DNA of 64,000 bases from CALMEC01 sp963706315 (GTDB lineage Bacteria; Actinomycetota; Thermoleophilia; Miltoncostaeales; Miltoncostaeaceae): the NCBI GenBank assembly GCA_963706315.1, contig CAVPMA010000014.1:62001-126000 (forward strand), read 5' to 3'. Both the position numbers and the translations under genes were made by a program. The notes under the pieces are model-generated. The model was given only the letters and a program-made list of their open reading frames with translations. It ran no database searches and was not told the origin of the DNA. This document shows, one piece after another, positions 34,424 to 42,927 of the stretch; position 1 is the first letter of the stretch; each line of letters starts with the position of its first letter.

Positions 34424-34912
34424 ATGAAGAAGATCCTCGCAGTGGCCCTGGTGGCCGGCGCCGTCGCCGCTCCGCTCGCGTCGGCTCACGGCGATGCGCA
34501 TCGGTCGGCGAAGGTCCGAATGGTCGACTACGTGTTCAAGGGCGTCGTCACGAGCGTCGCACCCGACGGCGTCACGATCGAGAACGCCCGCGGGCTCTCG
34601 CGGTTCGCGCGCATGTCGCTCAACGGGGCGACGACGTTCACGGTCAAGCTCGGCGACAGGACCCGCGTCAAGGCGTGGCGTCACTGGCGGTTCCGCCCCT
34701 CGACCCTCGAGACGGGCGACCGGGTGCAGATCCTGATCCGCGCGCCGAAGCGCGTGTCCGCACCGGATCTCCCCGCGGCGAGGTTCATCATCGACCGCGG
34801 ACCCGGCAAGGTCGTCACCCCGCCGGTGCCGCCGGCCCCGGTGCCGACGACGCCCGTGGACCCGACGCCGCCGCCGCCCCCTCCGCCGCCGCCGGACGAG
34901 ATCTTCTCCTAG
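34424..34912 (+). CDS. Secreted protein with DUF5666-like domain and poly-proline tail
   Basis: A 162-residue exported protein. Signal peptide: KKILAVALVAGAVAAPLASA. A small beta-barrel follows (FKGVVTSVAPDGVTIENARG ... TFTVKLGDRTRVKAW ... LETGDRVQILIRAP), resembling DUF5666 repeats. The C-terminus is a proline-rich stretch of about 35 residues (VPPAPVPTTPVDPTPPPPPP). The ATG at 34424 is preferred for the signal peptide. An AT-rich patch upstream (around 34337-34365) probably holds the promoter. A hairpin follows. Confidence 0.75.
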   Translation: MKKILAVALVAGAVAAPLASAHGDAHRSAKVRMVDYVFKGVVTSVAPDGVTIENARGLSRFARMSLNGATTFTVKLGDRTRVKAWRHWRFRPSTLETGDRVQILIRAPKRVSAPDLPAARFIIDRGPGKVVTPPVPPAPVPTTPVDPTPPPPPPPPPDEIFS

Positions 34913-34929
34913 TCCCCGGTTCCCAAGTC

Positions 34930-34968
34930 TGTGACTCGGCGGCGGTCGCGACCCGCCGCCGAGCCACA
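34930..34968 (+). terminator. Hairpin terminator
   Basis: CTCGGCGGCGG (34935-34945) pairs with CCGCCGCCGAG (34953-34963), extended by TGTG/CACA on the outside with one bulged base. It starts 17 bases after the stop of the secreted protein gene at 34424. Confidence 0.75.
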
Positions 34969-35033
34969 GCGGTGTTTACGCGACCTCGCCGGGATGCGGC
35001 GCACGTCGACGCCGCGGCTGCGAGGATGTCGCA

Positions 35034-35450
35034 ATGAAGGTCAGGTGGACGGGCGAGAGCCTGCGGCTTCGCATCACCCCGGCTGAGCTCGCCGCGCTCC
35101 TGGACGGGAGGGTGGTTCACGAGGAGCTCACCCTGCCGGGCGGCGGATGGGACGTTCGCCTCCTGCCGGCGGGAACGGACCTCGCGGTGCGGTCGGATGG
35201 ACGGGCCGTGCTCGTCGAGGTGCCGGCGGCCGAGGTCGCGCGGCTCGCGGACAACGGCTGCGAAGGCGTGTATCGCCACGCCGCCGGGCTGCGGCTGATG
35301 GTCGAGAAGGACTTCCCCTGTGCCCACCCGCACGCCCCGGAAGCGCGGGAGCCCGAGACCGAGCGGTTCGCGCCCACCGAGGCGTTCCTGACCCGAAAGC
35401 ACGCCGGGCTTCCCCAGCCCGGCGCCGACCCTGAAGCCGATGGCGGCTGA
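35034..35450 (+). CDS. Small conserved protein upstream of fdhD (DUF7009-like)
   Basis: A 138-residue cytoplasmic protein. The first 100 residues form a beta-rich domain (MKVRWTGESLRLRITPAELAALL in outline, then LPGGGWDVRLLPAG, and a strand LRLMVEKDFPCAHPHAPE with a Cys/His cluster). I believe it belongs to the DUF7009-type group but am not certain. It overlaps the fdhD gene by 11 bases, so it is translated with the molybdenum-enzyme genes and may assist the oxidoreductase; that is inference. Confidence 0.65.
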   Translation: MKVRWTGESLRLRITPAELAALLDGRVVHEELTLPGGGWDVRLLPAGTDLAVRSDGRAVLVEVPAAEVARLADNGCEGVYRHAAGLRLMVEKDFPCAHPHAPEAREPETERFAPTEAFLTRKHAGLPQPGADPEADGG

Positions 35451-36300
35451 CAGCTTCCCCGGCGTGTCCGGCGACGCCGTGCGCCGGAGCACGACCACGG
35501 CGCGCGTGACAATCGTGCGCGACCTGGCCGCACGGGAGCGCGCCGACACGCTCGCGACCGAGGAGCCGATGGAGATCCGCGCCGGGGGCCCGGGCCAGGA
35601 GGCGGTGCGGGTCGCGGTCACGATGCGAACGCCGGGCAACGACTTCGAGCTCGCCGCCGGGTTCCTCGTCACCGAGGGGCTCGTACCGCCGGGGGGCGTC
35701 GAAGCCGTGGCGTACTGCGAAGATCCGGACGCGCAGCGCTACAACGTCGTGACCGTGCGCACTGCGACGGCGTTCGACCTCGGCGCCGCCGAGCGCAACT
35801 TCTTCGCCACCTCGAGCTGCGGGATCTGCGGCAAGGCGTCGCTCGAGGCGGTGACCGTCCGGTGCCCGCCGATCGCCACAGGGATCCCCGTCGAGGCGGA
35901 GGCGCTGCTCGGGCTGCCCGGCGCGCTTCGCGAGCGCCAGCGGATCTTCGGGCGGACCGGTGGGCTCCACGCGGCCGGCCTGTTCGACGCCTCGGGCGCC
36001 CTGCAGCTCGTGCGCGAGGACGTCGGCCGGCATAACGCGGTCGACAAGGTCGTCGGGGCCCTCGCGCTCGGCGAGACGGTTGACGCGCAGATCCTCCTGG
36101 TGTCCGGCCGCCTTTCGTTCGAGATCGTCCAGAAGGCCGCGGTCGCGCGCATCCCGGTCGTCTGCGCGATCTCGGCGCCGTCGAGCCTCGCCGTGCGTGC
36201 GGCGGACGCGCTCGGGGTCACGGCGCTGGGCTTCCTGCGCCCGGGCGGGTTCAACATCTACGCCCACCCGGAGCGCGTGCTCACGGGAGCGCCGGACTGA
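35440..36300 (+). CDS. fdhD: Formate dehydrogenase accessory sulfurtransferase FdhD
   Basis: FdhD moves sulfur from a cysteine desulfurase to the molybdenum cofactor of formate dehydrogenase-type enzymes. The 286-residue product has the essential CGICGK motif (Cys127, Cys130), a FELAAGFLVTEG segment, RTGGLHAAGLF, EDVGRHNAVDKVVG and SGRLSFEIVQKAA, all hallmarks of the family. The ATG at 35440 lies inside the end of the preceding gene. Its TGA shares a base with the ATG of the oxidoreductase gene at 36300, so the two are translationally coupled. Confidence 0.95.
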   Translation: MAADSFPGVSGDAVRRSTTTARVTIVRDLAARERADTLATEEPMEIRAGGPGQEAVRVAVTMRTPGNDFELAAGFLVTEGLVPPGGVEAVAYCEDPDAQRYNVVTVRTATAFDLGAAERNFFATSSCGICGKASLEAVTVRCPPIATGIPVEAEALLGLPGALRERQRIFGRTGGLHAAGLFDASGALQLVREDVGRHNAVDKVVGALALGETVDAQILLVSGRLSFEIVQKAAVARIPVVCAISAPSSLAVRAADALGVTALGFLRPGGFNIYAHPERVLTGAPD

Positions 36301-38531
36301 TGGCCCGCTCCAGGCCACGCCGTCGCGATCTGTGGGCGGGGCTGCGGCCGAACGGCATCGGGCTGACGAGGCCCATCCACTACCTCGAGATGCTGCGGAC
36401 GGTCTGGGAGAACCGCGGAAGCCTTCGCCACGCGAGCCGCATCCTGCGCCACGGCGTGTGCGACGGGTGCGCGCTCGGCGTTGCCGGACTGCACGACTGG
36501 ACCATCGACGGGGTCCACCTGTGCACCACGCGACTCGCGCTCCTTCGCACCAACACGATGGGCGCGGCCGACCACGCGCTCCTCGCCGACGTCGAGCTCC
36601 TCCGGCGCCACTCTGGTCGCGAGCTTCGCGACCTTGGACGGCTCGCCCACCCGATGGTTCGCCGCCACGGCGAGCCGGGCTTCACCCGCGCCGGGTGGGA
36701 CGTGGCGCTCGCGCTCGTCGGCGGCGCGATCCGCGACGCCGACCCGCACCGCATCGCGTTCTTCCTGACGTCGCGCGGCATCACCAACGAGGTCTATTAC
36801 GTCGCCCAGAAGGTCGCCCGGTTCCTTGGGACCAACAACATCGACAACGCGGCACGCCTCTGCCACGCGCCGTCTACCGGGGCGCTGAAGCAGGCGGTCG
36901 GCGCGATCGCGACCACGATCTCGTACACCGATCTGTTCGAGACCGACTTGATCGTGCTGTGGGGCTCGAACGTCGCGAACGCGCAGCCGGTGATGATGAA
37001 GTACCTCTACCTGGCCAGGAGGCAGGGCACGAAGGTTGCCGTGGTGAATCCTCAGCGCGAGCTCGGGCTCGAGCGCTACTGGGTGCCGTCGAATGTCGAG
37101 AGCGCGCTGTTCGGGACGAAGATGACCGACGCGTTCTTCCAGGTGCACACCGGAGGCGACGAGGCCTTCGCCACCGCGGTGCTCAAGGTGCTGATCGACG
37201 AGGGCGGCATCGACGAGGAGTTCGTCGCAGCGCACACCACCGGCTTCGACGGCGTCCGGGAGGAATGCGCGCGCCACACGCTCGCCGACCTGGCGGCGGC
37301 CAGCGGGGTGGGGGAGGACGGGATCCGGAGCTTCGTGGAGATGTACCGGGCATCCGGCTCGGCGGTGTTCATCTGGTCGATGGGCATCACGCAGCACGCC
37401 TGCGGCAGCGACAACGTGCGCTCGATCCTCAACGTGGCGCTCGCGCGGGGCAACGTCGGGCGCCCCGGTGCGGGGCTCATGCCGATCCGGGGGCACTCCG
37501 GCGTGCAGGGCGGGGCCGAGATGGGCGCGTACGCGACGTCCCTGCCGGGCAACGTCCCCATCGACGAGGCATCGGCGGCGGCGCTGTCGGCCAAGTACGG
37601 GTTCCCGGTGCCCGGCTGGCGGGGTCTCACGGCGGAGGAGATGGTGGAGGCCGCCGGCCGCGGCGACCTCGACGTGCTGTTCGCGAGCGGCGGGAACTTC
37701 CTTGACGTGTTGCCCGATCACCGCCTCGTCGAGGAGCGCCTCGGCCGCGTGCCCGTGCGGGTGCACCAGGACATCGTGGTTTCGAGCCAGATGCTCGTCG
37801 ATCCGCCCCCGGGAGGGGCGGTGGTGCTCCTTCCCGCCGCCACGCGCTACGAGCAGGAGGGCGGCGGCACCCAGACGACGACGGAGCGCCGGGTGGCGTT
37901 CAGCCCCGAGATCCGGGGCCCGCGGCCCGGAGAGGCGCGATCCGAATGGCGGATCTACCTCGACCTCGCGCGTCACGTCGACCCGGAGCGGGCCGGGCTT
38001 GTGGCATTCGACGACAGCCAGTCGATCCGCGAGGAGATCGCGCGGGTCGTGCCGTTCTACGACGGCATCCAGCACCTGCGCGACACGGGCGACCAGTTCC
38101 AATGGGGCGGGACCCGGCTCTGCGACGGCTGGGTGTTCCCCACCGCCGACGGCAAGGCCCACTTCACGCCGGTCGCACCGCGCGATCCGCGGCCTCCGGA
38201 GGGGCGGTTCGCGCTGTCGTCGCGGCGCGGCAAGCAGTTCAACTCCATGGTCTTCCGTTCCGACGATCCGCTCACCGGGGCGGCTCGCGACGCCCTCTTC
38301 ATGGCCGCCGAGGACGCCGAGCGTCTCGGGCTTCGCGACGGCGCGGCCGTGCGCGTGCGGTCGAAGGTGGGTGAGGTCGCCGCGCGCGTGCATGTCGCGC
38401 CCGTGCGGGAAGGCAACGTCCAGATGTTCTTCCCGGAGTGCAATCCGCTCATCTCCCCGGGGGTCCGCGACCCCGACTCCCAGGTTCCGGACTACAACGC
38501 CGTGGTCGAGGTGCTGCCCGCCGTCGGGTGA
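36300..38531 (+). CDS. FdhF/YdeP-family molybdopterin oxidoreductase
   Basis: A 743-residue bis-MGD enzyme of the YdeP/FdhF group. An N-terminal Cys pair (CDGCALGV, C54/C57) stands where Fe-S ligands occur in formate dehydrogenases; only part of a 4Fe-4S site is visible. The motif NAARLCHAPSTGAL puts Cys188 at the place of the selenocysteine/cysteine Mo ligand of FdhF. Further features are the ILWGSN-like LIVLWGSNVANAQP, GHSGVQGGAEMG, and the C-terminal molydop_binding domain with FALSSRRGKQFNSMVF. Formate or another small acid is the likely substrate. No partner redox subunits are encoded next to it. Confidence 0.88.
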   Translation: MARSRPRRRDLWAGLRPNGIGLTRPIHYLEMLRTVWENRGSLRHASRILRHGVCDGCALGVAGLHDWTIDGVHLCTTRLALLRTNTMGAADHALLADVELLRRHSGRELRDLGRLAHPMVRRHGEPGFTRAGWDVALALVGGAIRDADPHRIAFFLTSRGITNEVYYVAQKVARFLGTNNIDNAARLCHAPSTGALKQAVGAIATTISYTDLFETDLIVLWGSNVANAQPVMMKYLYLARRQGTKVAVVNPQRELGLERYWVPSNVESALFGTKMTDAFFQVHTGGDEAFATAVLKVLIDEGGIDEEFVAAHTTGFDGVREECARHTLADLAAASGVGEDGIRSFVEMYRASGSAVFIWSMGITQHACGSDNVRSILNVALARGNVGRPGAGLMPIRGHSGVQGGAEMGAYATSLPGNVPIDEASAAALSAKYGFPVPGWRGLTAEEMVEAAGRGDLDVLFASGGNFLDVLPDHRLVEERLGRVPVRVHQDIVVSSQMLVDPPPGGAVVLLPAATRYEQEGGGTQTTTERRVAFSPEIRGPRPGEARSEWRIYLDLARHVDPERAGLVAFDDSQSIREEIARVVPFYDGIQHLRDTGDQFQWGGTRLCDGWVFPTADGKAHFTPVAPRDPRPPEGRFALSSRRGKQFNSMVFRSDDPLTGAARDALFMAAEDAERLGLRDGAAVRVRSKVGEVAARVHVAPVREGNVQMFFPECNPLISPGVRDPDSQVPDYNAVVEVLPAVG

Positions 38532-39103
38532 CCGAGGGCCGCCTCCGCACGGGCGAGATCCTCGGGGGTGTTGACGTTGAGAAGCTCGCCGGGTGCGGCC
38601 CGCAGCGCGACGGCCGCGAGGTGCGTCGCGAGCGTCTGGGCCGCGAGCACGCCATCGGCGAGGATCGCCTCGCACGCTGCGAGCGCGGCCTGCCGCGGAT
38701 ACCGGGCGCAGAGCGGCTGTATCCGTCCCTCGGGGTCGGCGGCGACGGCGGCACCGGCGGGGTCCGCGACGAGCCGGTCGAGGATCGCGTCGGCGAGCGG
38801 GAGATCGCACGCGAGCACCAGGCACGAGGCCGTCGCGAGCGCACCCAGTCCCGTCGCGATCCCCACGAGGGGAGCGGCCGGTCCGGGGCGGTCGAACACG
38901 ACCGGCGCGGTCAGCGCCGGGAGTGGGATATCGGGGCGCGAGACCACCACGACCGACGCGCACCGCGCCTGGAGCCTCGCGACCGCGGATTCGACCAGCG
39001 TCCGGCCGGCCACGAGCATGCCCGCCTTCGGTCGGCCGATCCGCAGGCCCGCCCCGCCGGCGAGCACGATCCCGCCGAGCGACCGATCCTCACCCACGTC
39101 CAT
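38492..39103 (-). CDS. mobA: Molybdenum cofactor guanylyltransferase MobA
   Basis: MobA attaches GMP to molybdopterin to make the MGD cofactor that the enzyme encoded at 36300 needs. The 203-residue product has the nucleotidyltransferase loop GIVLAGGAGLRIGRPKAGM, an ACDLPLADAILDRLV metal-binding motif, and LNVNTPEDLARAE at the C-terminus, all family marks. The ATG at 39103 is the start. It converges on the oxidoreductase gene and overlaps its 3' end by 40 bases. Confidence 0.9.
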   Translation of the reverse strand: MDVGEDRSLGGIVLAGGAGLRIGRPKAGMLVAGRTLVESAVARLQARCASVVVVSRPDIPLPALTAPVVFDRPGPAAPLVGIATGLGALATASCLVLACDLPLADAILDRLVADPAGAAVAADPEGRIQPLCARYPRQAALAACEAILADGVLAAQTLATHLAAVALRAAPGELLNVNTPEDLARAEAALGHPTAGSTSTTAL

Positions 39104-39107
39104 CGTG

Positions 39108-39263
39108 GGACGGTACCGCGCATCCGCCTTCCGCTCGTTCCCCGGACGGTACGTCTTCCACTGCCACAACGTCGAGCACGAGGACATGCGGATGATGGCG
39201 GCGTTCGAGGTCGTGATCCAGCAGGAGCCCAGGGCCTTCCCCGAACCGTTCCGGCTACCGTAG
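39108..39263 (+). pseudogene. C-terminal fragment of a multicopper oxidase
   Basis: The frame reads SFPGRYVFHCHNVEHEDMRM and on to a stop at 39263. HCHxxxHxxxxM is the type 1/type 3 copper motif at the end of multicopper oxidases, and FPGRYVFHCH precedes it in CotA/laccase-type members. Everything upstream is missing; instead the mobA gene starts at 39103 on the other strand. It looks like the cut end of a gene removed by rearrangement. Confidence 0.65.
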
Positions 39264-39421
39264 TGTGCCGCTGCCGCGGCGCGGCAGCACGGTCGTCCCC
39301 GGGGGCTCGGCGAGTATTCCCACTAACTCGGTCGGCTTTTGCGCCAATCTGGTAGAAGGAGTGCTCGAAGGACCCGAGACAGGCCCATGCCCTGTCGTGA
39401 CGCGTCAAGGAGATCACGAGA

Positions 39422-40720
39422 ATGAGTCAGCAGCGAGCGGAGACGATCGCCCTCCACGGTGGTCAGACAGCGGACCCCACCACCAACGCCCGGGCGGTCC
39501 CGATCTACCAGACCACGTCGTTCACGTTCGACGACACGCAGCACGCCGCGGACCTGTTCGCGCTGAAGGTTCCGGGCAACATCTATACCCGGATCATGAA
39601 CCCCACCTGGGCCGTGCTCGAGGAGCGGCTCGCGTCGCTCGAGGGCGGCATCGCCAGCTGCGTCACGGCCTCCGGCCAGGCCGCCGTCACCTACTCGGTG
39701 CTCAACGTCTGCCGCGCCGGCGACAACATCGTCAGCGTCTCGACCCTCTACGGGGGTACCTACAACCTGTTCGCCCACACCCTCCCTCAGTACGGGATCG
39801 AGGTCCGGTTCGTCGACCCCGACACGCCCGAGGCGGTGGCCGGGCTCGTCGACGACAAGACCCGCCTCGTGTTCGCCGAGACGATCGGAAACCCGAGGCT
39901 CAACGTCGTCGACATCGCGGCGTGGGCCGACGCGGCACATGCGGCTGGGTTGCCGCTCATCGTCGACAACACCGTCCCCACCCCGATCGGATGCCCGGTG
40001 TTCGAGCTCGGCGCCGACGTCGCCGTCCACTCGCTCACCAAATACATCGGGGGACACGGTACGTCCATCGGCGGCGCCCTCGTCGACAGCGGCAAGTTCG
40101 ACTGGGTCGCCAACGCGGAGCGCTTCCCGGGGCTCACCGCGCCGGACCCCAGCTACCACGGGGTGGTGTGGAGCGATGCCCTCGGACCGGCCGCGTACAT
40201 CGGCCGCATCCGCACCGTGCTCCTGCGCAACACCGGCGCGGCGCTGTCGCCGTTCAACGCGTTCCTGTTCCTGCAGGGCATCGAGACGCTCCCGCTGCGC
40301 ATGGAGCGCCACAACGAGAACGCCCTCGCCGTCGCCCGGCACCTGTCCGGCCACGATGCGGTCGAATGGGTTCAGTACCCGGGTCTCGAGGGGGATCCGT
40401 ACCACGAGGTCGCGAAGCGGACTCTTCGCGGCGGATCCGGCTCGCTGGTCACGTTCGGGATCAAGGGCGGGCGGGAGGCCGGACAGCGGTTCATCGAGTC
40501 GCTCGAGCTCTTCAGCCATCTCGCGAACATCGGTGACGCGAAGTCCCTCGCGATCCACAACGCCTCCACGACCCACTCGCAGCTCAACGACGAGGAGCTC
40601 GCCGCGGCCGGGGTCACCCAGGACACGGTGCGCCTCTCCGTCGGCATCGAGCACATCGACGACATCCTCGACGACCTCAACCAGGCGCTCGCGAAGGCAC
40701 GCGACGCCGTGGCGGTGTAG
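39422..40720 (+). CDS. metY: O-acetylhomoserine sulfhydrylase MetY
   Basis: A 432-residue PLP enzyme that makes L-homocysteine from O-acetyl-L-homoserine and sulfide. The PLP lysine is Lys207 in HSLTKYIGGHG; ASGQAAVTYSV, ETIGNPRLNVVDI and NASTTHSQL are typical of MetY rather than MetB/CGS. Its length fits the MetY group (about 430) rather than the roughly 390-residue gamma-synthases. The ATG at 39422 follows AAGGAGAT. metX starts nine bases after its stop, so the pathway substrate and the enzyme are made together. Confidence 0.95.
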   Translation: MSQQRAETIALHGGQTADPTTNARAVPIYQTTSFTFDDTQHAADLFALKVPGNIYTRIMNPTWAVLEERLASLEGGIASCVTASGQAAVTYSVLNVCRAGDNIVSVSTLYGGTYNLFAHTLPQYGIEVRFVDPDTPEAVAGLVDDKTRLVFAETIGNPRLNVVDIAAWADAAHAAGLPLIVDNTVPTPIGCPVFELGADVAVHSLTKYIGGHGTSIGGALVDSGKFDWVANAERFPGLTAPDPSYHGVVWSDALGPAAYIGRIRTVLLRNTGAALSPFNAFLFLQGIETLPLRMERHNENALAVARHLSGHDAVEWVQYPGLEGDPYHEVAKRTLRGGSGSLVTFGIKGGREAGQRFIESLELFSHLANIGDAKSLAIHNASTTHSQLNDEELAAAGVTQDTVRLSVGIEHIDDILDDLNQALAKARDAVAV

Positions 40721-40728
40721 TCCAAGCG

Positions 40729-41937
40729 GTGACGACCGGCGGGCGCCCCGATCCGAGCGGCGGGTCCGTCGGACTCGTCGAGACCATGCGGGTCGTCCTC
40801 TTCACGGAGGACGACCCGTTGACGCTCGACTCCGGCGCGACGCTCGCGCCGGTCGAGGTCGCCTACGAGACGTACGGGACCCTCAACGCGGACGCGTCCA
40901 ACGCCGTCTACATCTGTCACGCGCTGACCGGCGACGCCCACGCCGCCGGGCACCACGGCGACCCGGCGCGACCCGGGTGGTGGGATACCCTCATCGGCCC
41001 CGGGAAGCCGGTCGACACCGACCGCTTCTTCGTGATCTGCTCCAACCTGCTCGGCGGGTGCCAGGGCACCACCGGGCCCGGCTCGATCGACCCCGCGACG
41101 GGCCGGGCCTACGGCCTGCGGTTCCCGATCTTCACCATCTCGGATCTCGTGGCCGTACACCGCGCGCTCATCCACCATCTTGGCGTGCGCAGGCTCATGG
41201 CCGCGATCGGCGGCTCGGTGGGCGGGATGCAGGTGATGCAGTGGGCGCTCGATCACCCGGATGATGTCCACGCCGGCGTGATGGTGTGTGCCACGGGACG
41301 CCTTTCGGCTCAGAACATCGCGTTCTCGGCGGTGGCGCGGGAAGCGATCCTGCGCGACCCGGACTTCAACGGCGGCGACTATTACGACGCCGACCGGCGG
41401 CCCGACACGGGCCTCGCGCTCGCGCGGATGATCGCCCACATCACGTACCTCTCCGAGGAGTCGATGCGCCAGAAGTTCGGCCGGCGCATCCAGGACGCGG
41501 ACGAGCCACGCCGGAACTTCGGCGTCGACTTCCAGGTCGAGAGCTACCTCCAGCATCAAGGCGAGAGCTTCCTCAAGCGGTTCGACGCGAACAGCTACCT
41601 GTACCTGACCAGGGTCATGGACTACTTCGATCCGTTCGCCGACCCGGTCGCCGCCGCGGAGCGGCTGCGGCATGTCACGACCCGCTTCCTCGTGCTCTCC
41701 TTCGACACCGACTGGCGCTTCGACACCGCACATTCGCGCGAGGTCGTCCGGATGCTGCAGGCAAATCGAGTGCCCGTGACCTTCCGGGAGATCGAATCCC
41801 CCTGGGGGCACGACTCGTTCCTGCTCGTCGTGCCGGAGTACCACCGCACCGTTGCCGGCTTCCTCGACCGCATGGAACGCGAGGCCGTCAACGGCGCACG
41901 GCGCGCGCCGACGCCGGGGGAGGACGTTGCGACCTGA
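40729..41937 (+). CDS. metX: Homoserine O-acetyltransferase MetX
   Basis: MetX makes O-acetyl- or O-succinyl-homoserine, the substrate of MetY. The 402-residue alpha/beta hydrolase has the nucleophile Ser163 in GGSVGGMQVMQWA, the acid in SFDTDWRF and the His in SPWGHDSFL. The YETYG, HALTGDAHAAG and NLLGGCQGTTGP motifs are family marks. Whether acetyl- or succinyl-CoA is used cannot be told safely from sequence. The GTG at 40729 starts it; the metW gene overlaps its end. Confidence 0.95.
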   Translation: MTTGGRPDPSGGSVGLVETMRVVLFTEDDPLTLDSGATLAPVEVAYETYGTLNADASNAVYICHALTGDAHAAGHHGDPARPGWWDTLIGPGKPVDTDRFFVICSNLLGGCQGTTGPGSIDPATGRAYGLRFPIFTISDLVAVHRALIHHLGVRRLMAAIGGSVGGMQVMQWALDHPDDVHAGVMVCATGRLSAQNIAFSAVAREAILRDPDFNGGDYYDADRRPDTGLALARMIAHITYLSEESMRQKFGRRIQDADEPRRNFGVDFQVESYLQHQGESFLKRFDANSYLYLTRVMDYFDPFADPVAAAERLRHVTTRFLVLSFDTDWRFDTAHSREVVRMLQANRVPVTFREIESPWGHDSFLLVVPEYHRTVAGFLDRMEREAVNGARRAPTPGEDVAT

Positions 41938-42565
41938 TCTCGCATTGGTGGCCGGCATGGTGCCGCGCGGGACTCGCGTGCTCGACCTTGGCTGCGGCGA
42001 CGGCGCGCTGCTCGAGCACCTCATCCGGGAGAAGGGGTGCGACGGCCACGGGCTCGAGATCTCCGCGGAGGGCTTTCACGCGTGCATCGACCGAGGCGTT
42101 CCCGTCCTGCAGGCCGACATCGACGACGGCCTCGGCGACTTCGACGACGGATCGTTCGACCTCGTGGTGCTCTCGCAGACGTTGCAGGCGACCCGCCGGC
42201 CCGCGTTCGTGCTCTCGGAGATGATGCGCGTCGCGCCCGCCGGCATCGTGTCCTTCCCGAACTTCGGGCACTGGCGCATCAGGTTCGGCCTGCTCGGCCG
42301 GGGACGGATGCCGTCGTCGCGTCTGCTGCCGTACGCCTGGCACGACACGCCGAACATCCACCTGTGCACCCTCCGGGACTTCGAGGAGCTCGCCGCCGCC
42401 GAGGGCCTTCGCCTGACCGCGCGGGTGCCGCTCAACGTCCGGGGTGGCAGGGCGCGGGCATGGGTCGAGCGACGGCCGAATCTGCTGGCGGCCGGGGTGG
42501 TGTGCCGCATCGAGCACCGCCCGAAGCGGGGTCAGGACGAGGCGGTCACGAACCCGCCGAATTGA
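41927..42565 (+). CDS. metW: Methionine biosynthesis protein MetW
   Basis: A 212-residue class I methyltransferase-like protein, usually paired with metX. The SAM-binding motif is RVLDLGCGDGALLEHL, followed by GLEISAEGFHACIDRGV, FDLVVLSQTLQATRRP and FPNFGHWRIRFGLLGRGRMP, all characteristic of MetW. I chose the TTG at 41927 because GGGGGAGG lies just before it; this overlaps metX by 11 bases. MetW is thought to partner MetX in acyltransfer, which fits the operon order metY-metX-metW. Confidence 0.92.
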   Translation: MRPDLALVAGMVPRGTRVLDLGCGDGALLEHLIREKGCDGHGLEISAEGFHACIDRGVPVLQADIDDGLGDFDDGSFDLVVLSQTLQATRRPAFVLSEMMRVAPAGIVSFPNFGHWRIRFGLLGRGRMPSSRLLPYAWHDTPNIHLCTLRDFEELAAAEGLRLTARVPLNVRGGRARAWVERRPNLLAAGVVCRIEHRPKRGQDEAVTNPPN

Positions 42566-42616
42566 TTCGTTGCGGATGTAAGGAAGTCGCAGGATGCTCG
42601 TCGTACAGGTACGGCG

Positions 42617-42841
42617 ATGAACCGACGAATCTCCGAATCACGCACACGACTCGGAATCGAGCTCGAGCAGGCGCTGGCGGACTGGATCAACGCATCGCGC
42701 CGCGTCTACGAGCCCCCGCACGATCTCAGCGACGAGCAGGCCGAACATGCGGCCTGGTGCCGGGTCCAGTCGGTGCTCTCCCCGGTCGAGACCCGCACCG
42801 CGGCCGCGGGCGGTCGGCAGCTCCTCCTGCCGCGTACCTGA
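42617..42841 (+). CDS. Small hypothetical protein
   Basis: A 74-residue protein with an amphipathic helix (TRLGIELEQALADWINASRR) and no recognised domain. Codon use is gene-like, and it is followed by a compact hairpin, which supports it being real. It lies 51 bases after metW and could be the last gene of that transcript. Confidence 0.5.
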   Translation: MNRRISESRTRLGIELEQALADWINASRRVYEPPHDLSDEQAEHAAWCRVQSVLSPVETRTAAAGGRQLLLPRT

Positions 42842-42844
42842 GGC

Positions 42845-42864
42845 AGGGCGACTCGGGTCGCCCT
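42845..42864 (+). terminator. Hairpin terminator
   Basis: AGGGCGAC (42845-42852) pairs perfectly with GTCGCCCT (42857-42864) around a TCGG tetraloop, just after the stop at 42841. It probably ends the met operon transcript. Confidence 0.65.
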
Positions 42865-42927
42865 CCGAAGCGGCACGTTTCCGAGAAGGACTAGAATGGC
42901 GCCGGTCCAGGGAAGGGAGTGTGACGG

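Noticed and set aside
36258..38963. A 901-codon open frame on the minus strand, antisense to the molybdopterin oxidoreductase
   Set aside because: Its translation is Arg/Gly/His-rich with no recognisable domain. It is an artefact of GC-rich codon bias opposite a real gene.
39264..39421. Possible SAM riboswitch upstream of metY
   Set aside because: I could not align it with the conserved cores of SAM-I, SAM-II or SAM-IV; the hairpins present are short and generic.
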